Assembly: GCA_029227175.1 (NCBI GenBank) | Contig: JAQXZK010000135.1 | Span: 1-39,756 of the forward strand | DNA from: Bacteroidales bacterium | GTDB taxonomy: Bacteria; Bacteroidota; Bacteroidia; Bacteroidales; Bacteroidaceae | DNA length: 39,756 nucleotides | Direction: 5' to 3' | Shown here: one piece after another, positions 19,894-29,800 of the stretch | Layout: each line of letters starts with the position of its first letter | Position numbering within the stretch: the first letter of the stretch is position 1 | Notes under the pieces: model-generated | What the model was told of the DNA's origin: nothing | The model's input: only the letters and a program-made list of their open reading frames with translations | The model's database searches: none | Translations under genes and position numbers: made by a program

Positions 19894-21162
19894 TTATTCA
19901 GTGTATTTCTTAAAGATGACGCATGCATTGTGACCGCCAAAACCGAAGGTGTTGGACAAAGCCGCATTTACGGTGCGCTTCTGTGCAACATTGAAAGTGA
20001 AATTCATGTTGTAGTCGATGCGTTCGTCTTCATCTCCTTCTGCGTGGTTGATTGTAGGAGGAACGATGTCATTCTTTACAGTCAAAACGCAAATAAGGGC
20101 TTCTACGGCTCCGGCAGCACCGAGAAGGTGACCGGTCATAGATTTGGTTGAAGAGATGTTCAACTTATATGCGTGCTCGCCAAATACGTCTTTGATGGCC
20201 ATTGCCTCGGAAATGTCGCCTACTCCTGTTGATGTTCCATGAACATTGATGTAGTCAATCTCTTCTGGGTTCATTTCGGCGTCTTCCAATGCATTTTTCA
20301 TAACCAACTTGGCTCCAAGTCCTTCTGGATGTGAAGCAGTCAAGTGATGTGCATCTGCAGACATACCGGCACCAACCATTTCAGCGTAAATCTTGGCACC
20401 GCGAGCCTTGGCATGTTCGTATTCTTCAAGAATGATACAGCCGGCACCTTCACCCATTACAAAGCCGTCACGGCTTGCAGAGAACGGACGAGATGCACCC
20501 TGTGGGTCGTCATTACGTGTAGACAAGGCGTGCATTGCATTGAAGCCACCAACACCACAAGGAACAATTGCTGCTTCAGAACCACCGCTTACGATGACAT
20601 TTGCCTTACCCAAACGGATGAGGTTATATGCGTCAGCCAGTGCGTTTGATGAGGATGCACATGCAGAACTTGTAATGTAGTTCGGGCCGTGGAATCCATA
20701 CATGATGGAGATTTGTCCGACACAGATGTCGGCAATCATCTTGGGGATGAAGAATGGGTTGTATTTGGGTCCTTGAGTAGCTCCATTGATTGCATAGTTG
20801 CTTACTTCTTCTTCAAAGGTGTTCATACCTCCAATACCGACACCGAAGACAACTCCTACGCGGTTCTTGTCAATGACTTCAAGATTCATTTGTGAGTCAT
20901 CGATAGCCTGCTTGGCAGCTGCGATGGCATATTGGGTATATATATCCATCTTGCGTGCTTCCTTGCGGTCAATGCCGAATTCTGCAGCCGAGAAGTTTTT
21001 TACTTCGCAAGCGAACTGTGTTTTGAATGCAGATGCGTCAAAATGAGTAATAGGTCCAGCACCGCTTACTCCGTTGCAGATGTTTTCCCACATCTCGGCA
21101 ATACTGTTACCGACAGGAGTAATGGCTCCAAGACCTGTTACTACTACTCTTTTTAATTCCAT
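19894..21162 (-). CDS. fabF: 3-oxoacyl-[acyl-carrier-protein] synthase II
   Basis: This enzyme elongates acyl chains on ACP by condensation with malonyl-ACP. The 422-residue protein has the complete Cys-His-His triad: Cys168 in SSACASSSNALADA, His308 in NVHGTSTGVGD and His345 in KSMTGHLLGAAG. The C-terminal FGFGGHNACV gate motif is also present. It starts MELKRVVVTGLGAITP. It lies 33 bp downstream of acpP and 2 bp before the rnc GTG start, so the three genes form one unit. Confidence 0.96.
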   Translation of the reverse strand: MELKRVVVTGLGAITPVGNSIAEMWENICNGVSGAGPITHFDASAFKTQFACEVKNFSAAEFGIDRKEARKMDIYTQYAIAAAKQAIDDSQMNLEVIDKNRVGVVFGVGIGGMNTFEEEVSNYAINGATQGPKYNPFFIPKMIADICVGQISIMYGFHGPNYITSSACASSSNALADAYNLIRLGKANVIVSGGSEAAIVPCGVGGFNAMHALSTRNDDPQGASRPFSASRDGFVMGEGAGCIILEEYEHAKARGAKIYAEMVGAGMSADAHHLTASHPEGLGAKLVMKNALEDAEMNPEEIDYINVHGTSTGVGDISEAMAIKDVFGEHAYKLNISSTKSMTGHLLGAAGAVEALICVLTVKNDIVPPTINHAEGDEDERIDYNMNFTFNVAQKRTVNAALSNTFGFGGHNACVIFKKYTE

Positions 21163-21195
21163 GTTAAGAATAACTGGGAAGTATAAAAAGTTTTA

Positions 21196-21432
21196 TTACT
21201 TTACGTTAGACTCAATGTAAGCGATAGCATCACCTACAGTAGCAATCTTTTCAGCCTGATCGTCTGGAATAGAAATACCAAATTCCTTTTCAAATTCCAT
21301 AATCAATTCTACAGTATCCAAAGAGTCAGCACCGAGGTCTGTTTGGAAGTTTGCTTCTGGTGTAACTTCTGATTCTTCAACGCCAAGTTTATCAACGATG
21401 ATGGCGCTAACTTTTGATGCAATTTCTGACAT
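21196..21432 (-). CDS. acpP: Acyl carrier protein
   Basis: A small acidic protein of 78 residues that carries the growing acyl chain on a phosphopantetheine arm attached to Ser37 in the GADSLDTVE motif. It shows the usual four-helix pattern and family length. It is first in acpP-fabF-rnc. A good promoter lies at 21485-21516, and a 9-bp inverted repeat lies farther upstream at 21541-21569. Confidence 0.97.
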   Translation of the reverse strand: MSEIASKVSAIIVDKLGVEESEVTPEANFQTDLGADSLDTVELIMEFEKEFGISIPDDQAEKIATVGDAIAYIESNVK

Positions 21433-21484
21433 AATTTATAAATGTTTTGTTAATAATAATTTGAAATCCATTATTTTCACGGTG

Positions 21485-21516
21485 CAAAGGAATGAATATT
21501 AAATCAATCACGCAAA
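21485..21516 (-). promoter_or_regulatory. Promoter of acpP (-33 / -7)
   Basis: On the minus strand TTTG (21513-21516) precedes TTCCTTTG (21485-21492) with exactly 20 bp between. The -7 box has one mismatch to TAnnTTTG. The expected 5' leader is about 45 nt. Confidence 0.6.
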
Positions 21517-21540
21517 TATTTGAAAGAATAAATGCAATTT

Positions 21541-21569
21541 TTTGCACAAAAAAGCAAAAGTTGTGCAAA
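21541..21569. promoter_or_regulatory. Inverted repeat TTTGCACAA-N11-TTGTGCAAA between pdxB and acpP
   Basis: A perfect 9-bp inverted repeat (21541-21549 and 21561-21569) with an 11-bp spacer. It lies 24 bp upstream of the acpP -33 box and 22 bp beyond the pdxB stop. The dyad could be a regulator operator. It could also be a hairpin ending the pdxB transcript, but the following bases are not a clean T tract. No regulator gene is nearby. Confidence 0.45.
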
Positions 21570-21591
21570 GCATGGGGCATTTTAAGGATGA

Positions 21592-22641
21592 TTAGTCTGT
21601 TTCTGGAGTGAAGATGTATGCAAGACTTTCACGCCTTAAGGGATAGTTGCCGCGTAGAAATTCAAATAAGTCCGGGTTCCTTTTCAGCGCGTTGCTATCT
21701 GCTTCGGGGTTGTATATTTTGAGTAGGGCGTCTTTTTTTGTCGGGGCGGTGATAATGTTGTTGTCGGGTGATGGTGGCTCGATGGTGTAGTGTGCGTTCA
21801 CACCGAAATGTGTGCAAAGGGCATCAAGTGCCATGCGTGTTGCGTTCGCTTTTCCGTCAGCCGAATAACCTGCTATGTGGGGAGTTCCTATGATTGTCTT
21901 ATATAATAAGGTAAGATTTATGTCTGGTTCGTTTTCCCAGACATCCAGAATTGCATGGCCGATTATATGATTGTTCAATGCCCAAAGCAGGGCGTCGTTG
22001 TCGGATACCTCTCCTCTGGCGGTATTTATCAGGACTGCATCCCGCTTCATGGCGAGCAGAAAGTCTTTGTCTGCCATGTGGCGGGTTTTGTATTTCCCTT
22101 CTTTTATCAGCGGGACATGAAAAGTGACAATATCACTTTCTCGGGAGATTTGTTCCAAAGAGACAAAATCAGTATTGTGTTCAGTATCTTGACGTGGTGC
22201 GTCGCACAATAGGCAGTTCATACCCAGTTCTTTTCCTACTTTTTGTACCAGTGAGCCAACGTGCCCTACACCGACAATGCCCAAGGTCTTGCCCTCCAGA
22301 CTTTGGCGTTGCTTTTGTTCTAAAAGGATGAGTGCCGAATGGATATATTGTGCAACGGATGCTGCGTTGCATCCGGGTGCGTTTTGCCAGTGGATTCCTG
22401 CCGTGCGACAGTAGTCCGTGTCTATATGGTCAAATCCGATGGTCGCGGTAGCAATGAATTGGACGTTTGTGTGGTCCAAAAGGGCTTTGTCACATCGGGT
22501 ACGTGTCCTGACAATAAGTGCATCGGCATCTTTCACCATATTATGGTCGATACTTTTGCCTTCTGCATAGACGACCTCGTCGGCTATTTTTTCAATGGCT
22601 TCTTTGATGTAGGGTATCTTGTCGTCAATGACAACTTTCAT
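21592..22641 (-). CDS. pdxB: 4-phosphoerythronate dehydrogenase
   Basis: PdxB oxidises 4-phosphoerythronate in pyridoxal 5'-phosphate synthesis. The 349-residue protein has the D-2-hydroxyacid dehydrogenase fold. The NAD-binding motif is GIVGVGHVGS, the catalytic Arg is in INTARGEV, a Glu is in WENEPDI, and the catalytic His is in GTPHIAGYS. The C-terminal extension (about residues 280-349) is the PdxB dimerisation domain, which separates it from SerA. It lies 17 bp downstream of the GH3-family gene on the same strand. Confidence 0.92.
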   Translation of the reverse strand: MKVVIDDKIPYIKEAIEKIADEVVYAEGKSIDHNMVKDADALIVRTRTRCDKALLDHTNVQFIATATIGFDHIDTDYCRTAGIHWQNAPGCNAASVAQYIHSALILLEQKQRQSLEGKTLGIVGVGHVGSLVQKVGKELGMNCLLCDAPRQDTEHNTDFVSLEQISRESDIVTFHVPLIKEGKYKTRHMADKDFLLAMKRDAVLINTARGEVSDNDALLWALNNHIIGHAILDVWENEPDINLTLLYKTIIGTPHIAGYSADGKANATRMALDALCTHFGVNAHYTIEPPSPDNNIITAPTKKDALLKIYNPEADSNALKRNPDLFEFLRGNYPLRRESLAYIFTPETD

Positions 22642-22658
22642 TATGCTTCGGCTTGTAT

Positions 22659-24176
22659 TTATGCCTGTTTGTTCAGAGCGATCATTTCCTCGATGTACTC
22701 GCGTGTGTTGCTAAGTCGAGGAATTTTGTGCTGTCCGCCGAGTTTCCCTTTTTGGTCGAGCCAGTCGTGGAACAGACCTTTGCGAGCCTTGATAATCTCC
22801 AGAGGTTGCAGGGCGAGATTGTTCTGTCGTTTAGCTTCGTAATCTGAGTTGATTTCTTTGAGTGTATCGTCTAATATTGTTGCGAAGCGGTGCAGGTCGG
22901 CCGGTTCCTTGGCAAATTCTATAATCCATTGGTGACGGCACTTGGCATTTTCATCCATGAAAACTGGTGCTGCAGAGTAGTCAAGTACTTGTGCGCCGGT
23001 TTCTTTGCATGCCTTGGCCAGTCCTTTTTCTGCATTGTCGACGATGAGTTCCTCGCCAAAGGCATTGATGAAATGCTTCGTACGACCGGTAATGACGAAC
23101 TTGTAGGGGTTTCGCCCGGAAAATTTAACGGTATCTCCTATCATGTAGCGCCATAGGCCGGCAGAGGTGGAGATAACCATCGCGTAGTTTTTACCCAATT
23201 CGACTTCCTCCAGGCAATAGGCGTGTGGATTGTCTTTCCCGACCTCTTCAAGCGGAATGAATTCGAAGAAGACACCGTAATCAATCATGAGCATCATGGC
23301 CGGGTCGTTAGGGTCGTTCTGTGTCCCGAAGTAGCCCTCTGATGCATTGTATGTCTCCATGTAGTGCATGCCGGGATGCTGGATGAGCTGTTTGTATTGC
23401 TCGCGATAGGGGGTGAACGCCACACCTCCGTGAAAGAATACTTCCAGATTGGGCCATACTTCGTCCAATGTGCGTTTGCCGGTTTTCTCCAGAATGTGTT
23501 TAATCAACACCAGCATCCAGGAGGGAACACCGCTTAGGTTTGTCACATCCTTGCCGATGGTGTATTTGGCAATGGCCTCCATCTTTGGTTCGAAGTGCTC
23601 CATTAAGGCTATTTCCTTGTTGGGGACACGTATGAGGTTTACTAAGGGGTTGATGTTTTCAATCAAGATGGCCGAAAGGTCACCGACAAGAGTATGAGGA
23701 GTGTTGAGGTTTGGCGCGTGGCTTCCGCCCAAGATGAGTGCGTTGCCGTTGAAGAGTTTACTCTCAGGATGCTGGCTGAGGTAGATTGTGCATGCATCCT
23801 GCCCGCCACGATAGTGTGTATCTTTCAGACTTTCTCGGCTTACGGGGATAAATTTGCTCTTGTCGTTGGTGGTACCTGATGACTTGGCAAACCATCGAAT
23901 GTTGCTTGGCCAAAGCAGATTCTGTTCGCCCCGGCGAATACGTTCCACAAAAGGCTTCACTTCTTCGTAGGTCTGGATAGGGAGCCGGCGTCTGAACTCG
24001 TCATAGTCCTTGATGGTGGCGTAGCTGTATTTCTTTCCCCACTCTGTGTTTTGGGCCATGTCGAGCAGGCGGCGCAACACCATGGCCTGCACCTCGCCCG
24101 GTTTGCTTGTGTAGTCTTCTAATGCCTTAAGGCGTCTGGAAAAGTAGCAATTATATAAAAGTCTTGTTCTGTTCAT
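22659..24176 (-). CDS. GH3-family acyl-adenylate-forming (acyl-acid amido synthetase-like) protein
   Basis: The 505-residue protein matches the family named after plant GH3 auxin-responsive proteins: KSSGTTNDKSKFIPVS (nucleotide-binding loop), YNASEGYFGTQNDP, DYGVFFEFIPLEE, LWRYMIGDTVKF and GRTKHFINAFGEEL. Plant GH3 enzymes adenylate an acid and transfer it to an amino acid. The bacterial members are common in Bacteroidetes, and their substrates are not established. It has no signal peptide. It is the first gene of a pair with pdxB and has a -7 box at 24218-24225. The database family name should not be read as a link to auxin. Confidence 0.88.
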   Translation of the reverse strand: MNRTRLLYNCYFSRRLKALEDYTSKPGEVQAMVLRRLLDMAQNTEWGKKYSYATIKDYDEFRRRLPIQTYEEVKPFVERIRRGEQNLLWPSNIRWFAKSSGTTNDKSKFIPVSRESLKDTHYRGGQDACTIYLSQHPESKLFNGNALILGGSHAPNLNTPHTLVGDLSAILIENINPLVNLIRVPNKEIALMEHFEPKMEAIAKYTIGKDVTNLSGVPSWMLVLIKHILEKTGKRTLDEVWPNLEVFFHGGVAFTPYREQYKQLIQHPGMHYMETYNASEGYFGTQNDPNDPAMMLMIDYGVFFEFIPLEEVGKDNPHAYCLEEVELGKNYAMVISTSAGLWRYMIGDTVKFSGRNPYKFVITGRTKHFINAFGEELIVDNAEKGLAKACKETGAQVLDYSAAPVFMDENAKCRHQWIIEFAKEPADLHRFATILDDTLKEINSDYEAKRQNNLALQPLEIIKARKGLFHDWLDQKGKLGGQHKIPRLSNTREYIEEMIALNKQA

Positions 24177-24217
24177 GGTTATTCTACGCGACTCAAAGAG
24201 ATGTCAAAAAAATCATG

Positions 24218-24225
24218 CAAAAGTA
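24218..24225 (-). promoter_or_regulatory. -7 box of the GH3-family gene promoter
   Basis: TACTTTTG on the minus strand matches TAnnTTTG exactly, 41 bp upstream of the start. No clear -33 element is seen. The divergent pfkA has a weaker candidate nearby (ATTG, 21 bp, TATTTTTA). Confidence 0.45.
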
Positions 24226-24297
24226 AACTTAAATCTGCTTTTATTGAAATTTACACATCAAAAATTGTATTTTTACGCCCCTAAACAGTGAAAATGT

Positions 24298-25308
24298 ATG
24301 AGAATCGGTATTTTAACATCAGGCGGAGACTGTCCGGGAATCAATGCTGCGATACGCGGTGTGTGCAAGACAGCCATCAATCATTATGGCATGGAAACGA
24401 TTGGTATTCACAGTGGTTTTCTGGGATTGCTGACCAAGGAGGTGACTCCTATTACCGAGGGTGACCTCACGGGTTTGCTCAATCTTGGTGGAACAATTCT
24501 GGGAACGTCACGCGAGAAGCCATTCAAGAAAACGGGTATAATGGATGACTGTAACAAACCAGAACTGATTCTGAATAATGCCAGGGAGATAGGCCTCGAC
24601 TGCGTGGTTTGCATTGGCGGTAACGGTACGATGAAAACAGCTGCGCGTCTTCACGAGATGGGTCTTAATACGGTGGCAATTCCCAAGACTATTGACAATG
24701 ATGTTTATGGAACGGACTTCTCTTTTGGCTTCGATACAGCGGTGAATATAGCAACCGATGCTATTGACAGACTTCATTCTACTGCCAGTGCTCACAAGCG
24801 GGTGATGGTGATTGAGGTCATGGGGCACAAGGCGGGTTGGATTGCGCTTTATTCGGGAATGGCGGCAGGTGGTGATGTGATTCTTCTGCCTGAGATTCCT
24901 TATGACATTCATCGCATCGGTGATACCATCCTTGCGCGCTTGAAGAAAGGCAAGACCTATTCTATTGTGGTGGTGGCAGAGGGTATCAAGACCGATGGGC
25001 GCAAGCGCGCTGCTGAGTTTATTGCTCAGGAGATTGAATATGAAACAGGCATTGAGACGCGTGAGACGGTGCTTGGCTACATTCAACGAGGTGGAGCTCC
25101 AACCTCTTACGACCGGAATCTTTCTACGCGCATGGGTAGTCATGCGTGCGAACTTATTGCCAACGGTCAGTATGGACGCATGGTTTCTCTGCAGGGAGAC
25201 ATCATAGGCTCTGCCCCGCTGGAGCAAGTGGCCGGCAAGCTCAAACTCGTTACCGAGCATCATGACCTGGTGGTGCAGGGACGCAGAATGGGCGTATGCT
25301 TTGGGTGA
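24298..25308 (+). CDS. pfkA: 6-phosphofructokinase
   Basis: Phosphorylates fructose 6-phosphate in glycolysis. The 336-residue protein has GILTSGGDCPGINAAIRG at the N terminus, KTIDNDV for fructose-6-phosphate binding, VMVIEVMGHKAGW and LGYIQRGGAPTSYDR. At the donor site it has GGNGT (Asn109) where the E. coli enzyme has GGDGS (Asp103), and Lys130 where E. coli has Gly124. Gly110 at the residue that discriminates ATP from pyrophosphate favours ATP. The Asn and Lys make the phosphoryl donor less certain. It is monocistronic, with a strong terminator at 25349-25389. Confidence 0.93.
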   Translation: MRIGILTSGGDCPGINAAIRGVCKTAINHYGMETIGIHSGFLGLLTKEVTPITEGDLTGLLNLGGTILGTSREKPFKKTGIMDDCNKPELILNNAREIGLDCVVCIGGNGTMKTAARLHEMGLNTVAIPKTIDNDVYGTDFSFGFDTAVNIATDAIDRLHSTASAHKRVMVIEVMGHKAGWIALYSGMAAGGDVILLPEIPYDIHRIGDTILARLKKGKTYSIVVVAEGIKTDGRKRAAEFIAQEIEYETGIETRETVLGYIQRGGAPTSYDRNLSTRMGSHACELIANGQYGRMVSLQGDIIGSAPLEQVAGKLKLVTEHHDLVVQGRRMGVCFG

Positions 25309-25348
25309 GCCGTTTTCCTCCATTTTTTGTACAAACACATCAGAAAGC

Positions 25349-25389
25349 AACAGAGGAGTTGCCCGTAGGGCGATTTCTCTGTTTTTTTT
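25349..25389 (+). terminator. Intrinsic terminator of pfkA
   Basis: Outer arms AACAGAG (25349-25355) and CTCTGTT (25377-25383) enclose an inner GCCC-GTA-GGGC hairpin (25361-25371). A run of eight T (25382-25389) overlaps the end of the stem. It lies 41 bp after the pfkA stop. Confidence 0.85.
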
Positions 25390-25411
25390 CGTTGTTCTGA
25401 AAAATGATGGT

Positions 25412-25419
25412 TATATTTG
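25412..25419 (+). promoter_or_regulatory. -7 box of the oxidoreductase operon promoter
   Basis: TATATTTG matches TAnnTTTG exactly, with TTG at 25392-25394 (17 bp upstream) as a possible -33 element. The leader to the start is about 80 nt and holds a 6-bp hairpin (GAGTTT/AAACTC, 25447-25464). Confidence 0.5.
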
Positions 25420-25502
25420 TGGTGTAAAAGTCCTTGAAATTAAGAAGAGTTTATCAAGAAACTCGGCAGTATAGATACTAAAAAACACATAATCAAAGAA
25501 AG

Positions 25503-26786
25503 ATGGACAGACGTAAATTTTTGAAGGCATCGGGTGCGCTGGCTGCATTTACGATTGTGCCTCGTCACGTGTTGGGCGGAAATGGTTACATTGCTCCGAG
25601 CGACCAGTTGACAAAAGGAATTATTGGCGTAGGCGGCATGGGCCGTGGACATTTTGAATATGGCAAGACAAGATTGATTGCCATTTGTGATGTTGACCAG
25701 AAACACTTGAAAGCCGGTCAGGAACTGGCAGCCAAAAAGGCAAAGGAAGGAAAGAACGTGGATGAACATCTGAAGTTATATTCCGACTGGACAAAATTGG
25801 TTGAAGACCCAAGCATTGACGTGGTGCATATCGCAACGCCACCACACTGGCATGCGTTGATGAGTATTGCGGCAGCCAAGGCCGGCAAAGATATCTGGTG
25901 TGAGAAGCCGATGACCCGCACCATTGGTGAAGGAAAGCGCGTAAAGGAGGCTGTCGAGCATTACAACCGCATTTTTCGCCTGAACACCTGGTTCCGCTTC
26001 AAAGACACATTCTATGGGCTGGGAACGGCTGTCTCACCGCTGAAAAAGTTGGTGCAGAGCGGATTGCTGGGCTGGCCATTGAAGGTAACTATTTCCAAGC
26101 ACACCGGTTTCGACTGGAAGTTCTATTGGGTTGGTAAGGAACACCTCGCTCCGCAGCCTGTTCCGGCAGAGTTGGATTATGATATGTGGTTAGGACCGGC
26201 TCCGTATAAGCCGTACAATGCCCATCGTGTGCATCAGACTTTCCGCGGATACTGGGATTACGACGGCGGCGGCCTGACCGACATGGGTCAACACTACATG
26301 GACCCGGTTCAGTACTTCCTGGGCAAGGACGACGAAAGTCCGGTAAAGGTAGAGGTGGATGCTCCACAGCAGCATCCCGATGCCGTGGGAGTATGGCGTT
26401 CCATTACCTATACATACGCTGACGGTTGCCAGATTGTACTTTGGGGTGGCGATTATGGCAATCCAAATACGCCATACATCTCCGGTCCTAAGGGTAATGT
26501 CTACAATAATTTCGTATGTGATATTCCTGACTGGCAGATAAAGTTGGCCGAGTTCCCGGACCCATTGCCACAGCAGACCGATTTTGATGAGTGCATCCGC
26601 ACGCGCCAGAAGTTCGCGTTGAACGAATCCAATGGCCATCGCAGCTGTACGCTGGTCAACATGGGAGCTGTTGCATTGCAGCTTAACCGTACCTTGCACT
26701 TTGACTCGGACAAGATGGAATTTATCAACGACGATGCAGCTAACGCACTGGTCAACCAGCCCATGCGTGCTCCTTGGTCACTTTAA
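25503..26786 (+). CDS. Tat-exported Gfo/Idh/MocA-family oxidoreductase
   Basis: The N terminus MDRRKFLKASGALAAFTIVP is a twin-arginine signal, so the protein is exported folded, probably with its nucleotide cofactor bound. The Rossmann motif is GVGGMGRGH, and the family catalytic segment DIWCEKPMTRT contains the EKP motif. VHIATPPHWHALM also fits. The 427-residue length includes a C-terminal substrate domain rich in Trp and Tyr. Periplasmic members can oxidise the C3 hydroxyl of glycosides. The double-DUF1080 gene 20 bp downstream makes such a role likely. The exact sugar substrate is not known. Confidence 0.9.
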   Translation: MDRRKFLKASGALAAFTIVPRHVLGGNGYIAPSDQLTKGIIGVGGMGRGHFEYGKTRLIAICDVDQKHLKAGQELAAKKAKEGKNVDEHLKLYSDWTKLVEDPSIDVVHIATPPHWHALMSIAAAKAGKDIWCEKPMTRTIGEGKRVKEAVEHYNRIFRLNTWFRFKDTFYGLGTAVSPLKKLVQSGLLGWPLKVTISKHTGFDWKFYWVGKEHLAPQPVPAELDYDMWLGPAPYKPYNAHRVHQTFRGYWDYDGGGLTDMGQHYMDPVQYFLGKDDESPVKVEVDAPQQHPDAVGVWRSITYTYADGCQIVLWGGDYGNPNTPYISGPKGNVYNNFVCDIPDWQIKLAEFPDPLPQQTDFDECIRTRQKFALNESNGHRSCTLVNMGAVALQLNRTLHFDSDKMEFINDDAANALVNQPMRAPWSL

Positions 26787-26806
26787 CCCTTTAAACCTGA
26801 AGCGTA

Positions 26807-29800
26807 ATGAAAAGAATGAAAAAGACATTATATCTGGCCATGTTTGCTGCAATGTTTGCTGTTGTGGCCATGGCACAGCCAACCCAAAGAACGGCCGATA
26901 CAAAAATCGTTGACGCCTTGAACCAACTCCCGGCCGGCGATGTTGCTCTCTATAATCGCCTGATGGCAGACATTGAGTCAACCGGTTCACAGGGCGTGGA
27001 AATGCTTATTGCAATGCTTGACCGTAGCGACGACAGCCGCGTGAAGGTGGAATATGCCCTTGACGCGTTTGCAGCCTATGCCGGTTCTCCTGCCTTTGAT
27101 GCAGGAAAGCGTCAAGCCCTTGTACAGGTTGTCAAGAAGCACCTGGATGCTATCAATGCGAAATTAACGGGAAATGCCGCACAGGATGCAGCTGCAAATC
27201 CTTGGGCTGTAACTAACCGAGAACTTCTGGTGCGGATGCTCCGTCACCTGAATCAATATCCTTCCAAGCCGGCAGACGAGGTACTCCCCGGTGATGCAGA
27301 GGCGTTGGCGGCCTTGAAAAAGGCAACTGCAGCGGCCAAGGCCGGCGGGCATCTCGCTTTGGGCAATAGATGCAAGGCTTTGACCGATTATGTACGCACG
27401 GCAGGCGTAACGGCAGCACAGAAGATTGTGTTGAAGGCACTGAAGGATGCCAATCGCGAATATCGGATGACAGCCATCTCGTGTGTCAACGAATACGGCT
27501 CAAAGCAGGAGATTGCCACGTTGCTGAAGCAGGCAGAGAAGCAAGTCGGCAAGTTGGGTGACGACGTGAAGGTGGATGTGCTTTACTGGATGGGCTTGCA
27601 GACGGACTTAGCTGACGCACAGGTTGCCGTTCCTCTCTTGAAGCACAAGAATCCGGAGGTGGTCAATGCTGCCGCATGGACTATCACACGTATCGGAAAG
27701 GCTGACAACATGAACGACATTGCGGCTTTGTTGAAGGACAATGCAACGGCCAAGTTGGCCGAGAAGTGTTTGAAGAGCTATCCCGGCAAGGTGACAGACG
27801 CTGTAATCGAGGCTTGTGGTGAAAACCTCACCGTTGAGGCTTTGAACATTATGGCCTCACGTAAGGACAACGCAAACTCAAATCTTGTCTTTAATGCGTT
27901 GAAGTCTCAGGATAAGGCTGTGAAGGCTGCTGCTTACAAGGCACTTCCAGAGGTGGTCCGCCTGCAGAATCTTGATGCGCTTTATGCCATTTTGGAAAAC
28001 TGTGAGACAACTTATGAGTCTGATGCACAGCGCGCAGTGTTGAGTGCCGTTGCCGATATGGACCGGGCCAAGCAGTTTGAGACGGTTATGGCTCGCCGGG
28101 CTGCTGTTGCCAAGGACAAGCAGAACAAGTACTGGCCTATTGCTTTGATTGTGGCCGACAATCAGAAGTTGCTGGCTTTGGCAAGAGACTTTGCAGCCCA
28201 AAAGAACACTGACTTGCAGGACAAGGCTTTGTCGGCTTATATGAAGACCATCACGAAGGACATTCCGGGTGCACAGCGACTGCTGATGCTCCGCAATGCC
28301 ATGGAGTTGAGTCGTACGGATGCCCAGCGAAATGCTATACTTGCGGCAGTCGGGAAGACCAACACCTTCCTGGGTGTCATCTATGCGGGCAAGTACATGG
28401 ATAATGCAGCAACTGCTCAGGCAGCCGCTCAGGCTGTGAGAGTATTGACATCCGGCCACAGCGAAATCAACGGTCCTGAAATCAGGGCTTTGATGGAAAA
28501 GGCCAAGAAGGTGATTTCCGGTGCGGATGACATTTATCAGAAGACCGAGATTGAACAGCAGTTGGAGAAACTGGCCAAAGAAGACAATGGCTATGTATCA
28601 ATGTTCAACGGTAAGGACCTGACCGGCTGGAAGGGCTTGCTGGCATCTCCATACGACAATCCTCATAAGCGCGCTACATTGAAGGCCAAGGAACTGGCCA
28701 AGCTCCAGCAGGAGGCTGATGAGAATATGCGTGCCAACTGGTCTGTGCAGAACGGCGAGATTATATTCGGAGGAAAGGGCAGAAGTCTGGCTTCAGAGAA
28801 ACTCTATGGAAACTTTGAAATGTACGTAGACTGGAAACTCTATCCGGGTCCGGAACCTGACGCGGGTATCTATTTGCGCGGAACGCCACAGGTTCAGATA
28901 TGGGACATCGCCCGCACCAATGTCGGCGCACAGGTAGGCTCCGGCGGATTGTATAACAACAAGAAAAACCGCAGCACCCCATTGAAGGTGGCCGATAATC
29001 CGGTTGGTGAGTGGAACAGTTTCTACATCAAGATGATGGACGAGCGTGTTACCGTATACTTGAACGGAGAATTGGTTGTCGACAATGTTGTCTTGGAGAA
29101 CTATTGGAACCGCTCCTTGCCTCTGATGTTGAAGGAACAGATTGAGCTTCAGGCTCATGGCAGCGTAGTGGCATATCGCGATCTCTACATCCATGAGTTG
29201 CCACAGGCTGAACCTTACACACTTTCTGCACAGGAAAAGAAAGAAGGTTTCAAACTCTTGTTTGATGGAACATCGTTGAACGAGTGGCAGGGAGATCTTA
29301 TCAACTACATGGTGGAGGATGGAACCATCTCTGTCAAGCCACGTGGACAGGGTTTTGGAAATCTCTATACGAAGGAAGAATACAAGGATTTCATCTTCCG
29401 CTTTGAATTTAAGCTGACGCCGGGCGCCAATAACGGTGTGGGCATTCGTGCCGAGATGGGCAAGGATGCTGCCTATTACGGTATGGAAATACAGATTCTT
29501 GACCACTTCAACAAAATCTATCAGCCGGGCCTGCATGACTATCAGTACCACGGTTCGGTATATGGCATCATTCCGACCCAAGACCGGAACAAGTTGAAAC
29601 CGTTGGGAGAGTGGAATGTCGAAGAGATTTACGTAAAGGGCACTCACGTAAGGGTAACGTTGAATGGCAGTGTGATAACGGAAGGTGACATCAAGGAAGC
29701 AACCAAGGATGGAACGTACGACAAGAAGAACCATCCAGGCTTGTTCAATGAGCAGGGATACATCGGTTTCCTCGGTCACGGTTCTGAACTTTGGTTGAGA

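Noticed and set aside
22659..24176. Plant-hormone related function suggested by the GH3 name
   Set aside because: Only the family fold is shared; bacterial members have unknown substrates and no auxin context is present.
24508..25350. 280-residue minus-strand ORF opposite pfkA
   Set aside because: It lies entirely antisense to a well-supported gene and shows no family signature.
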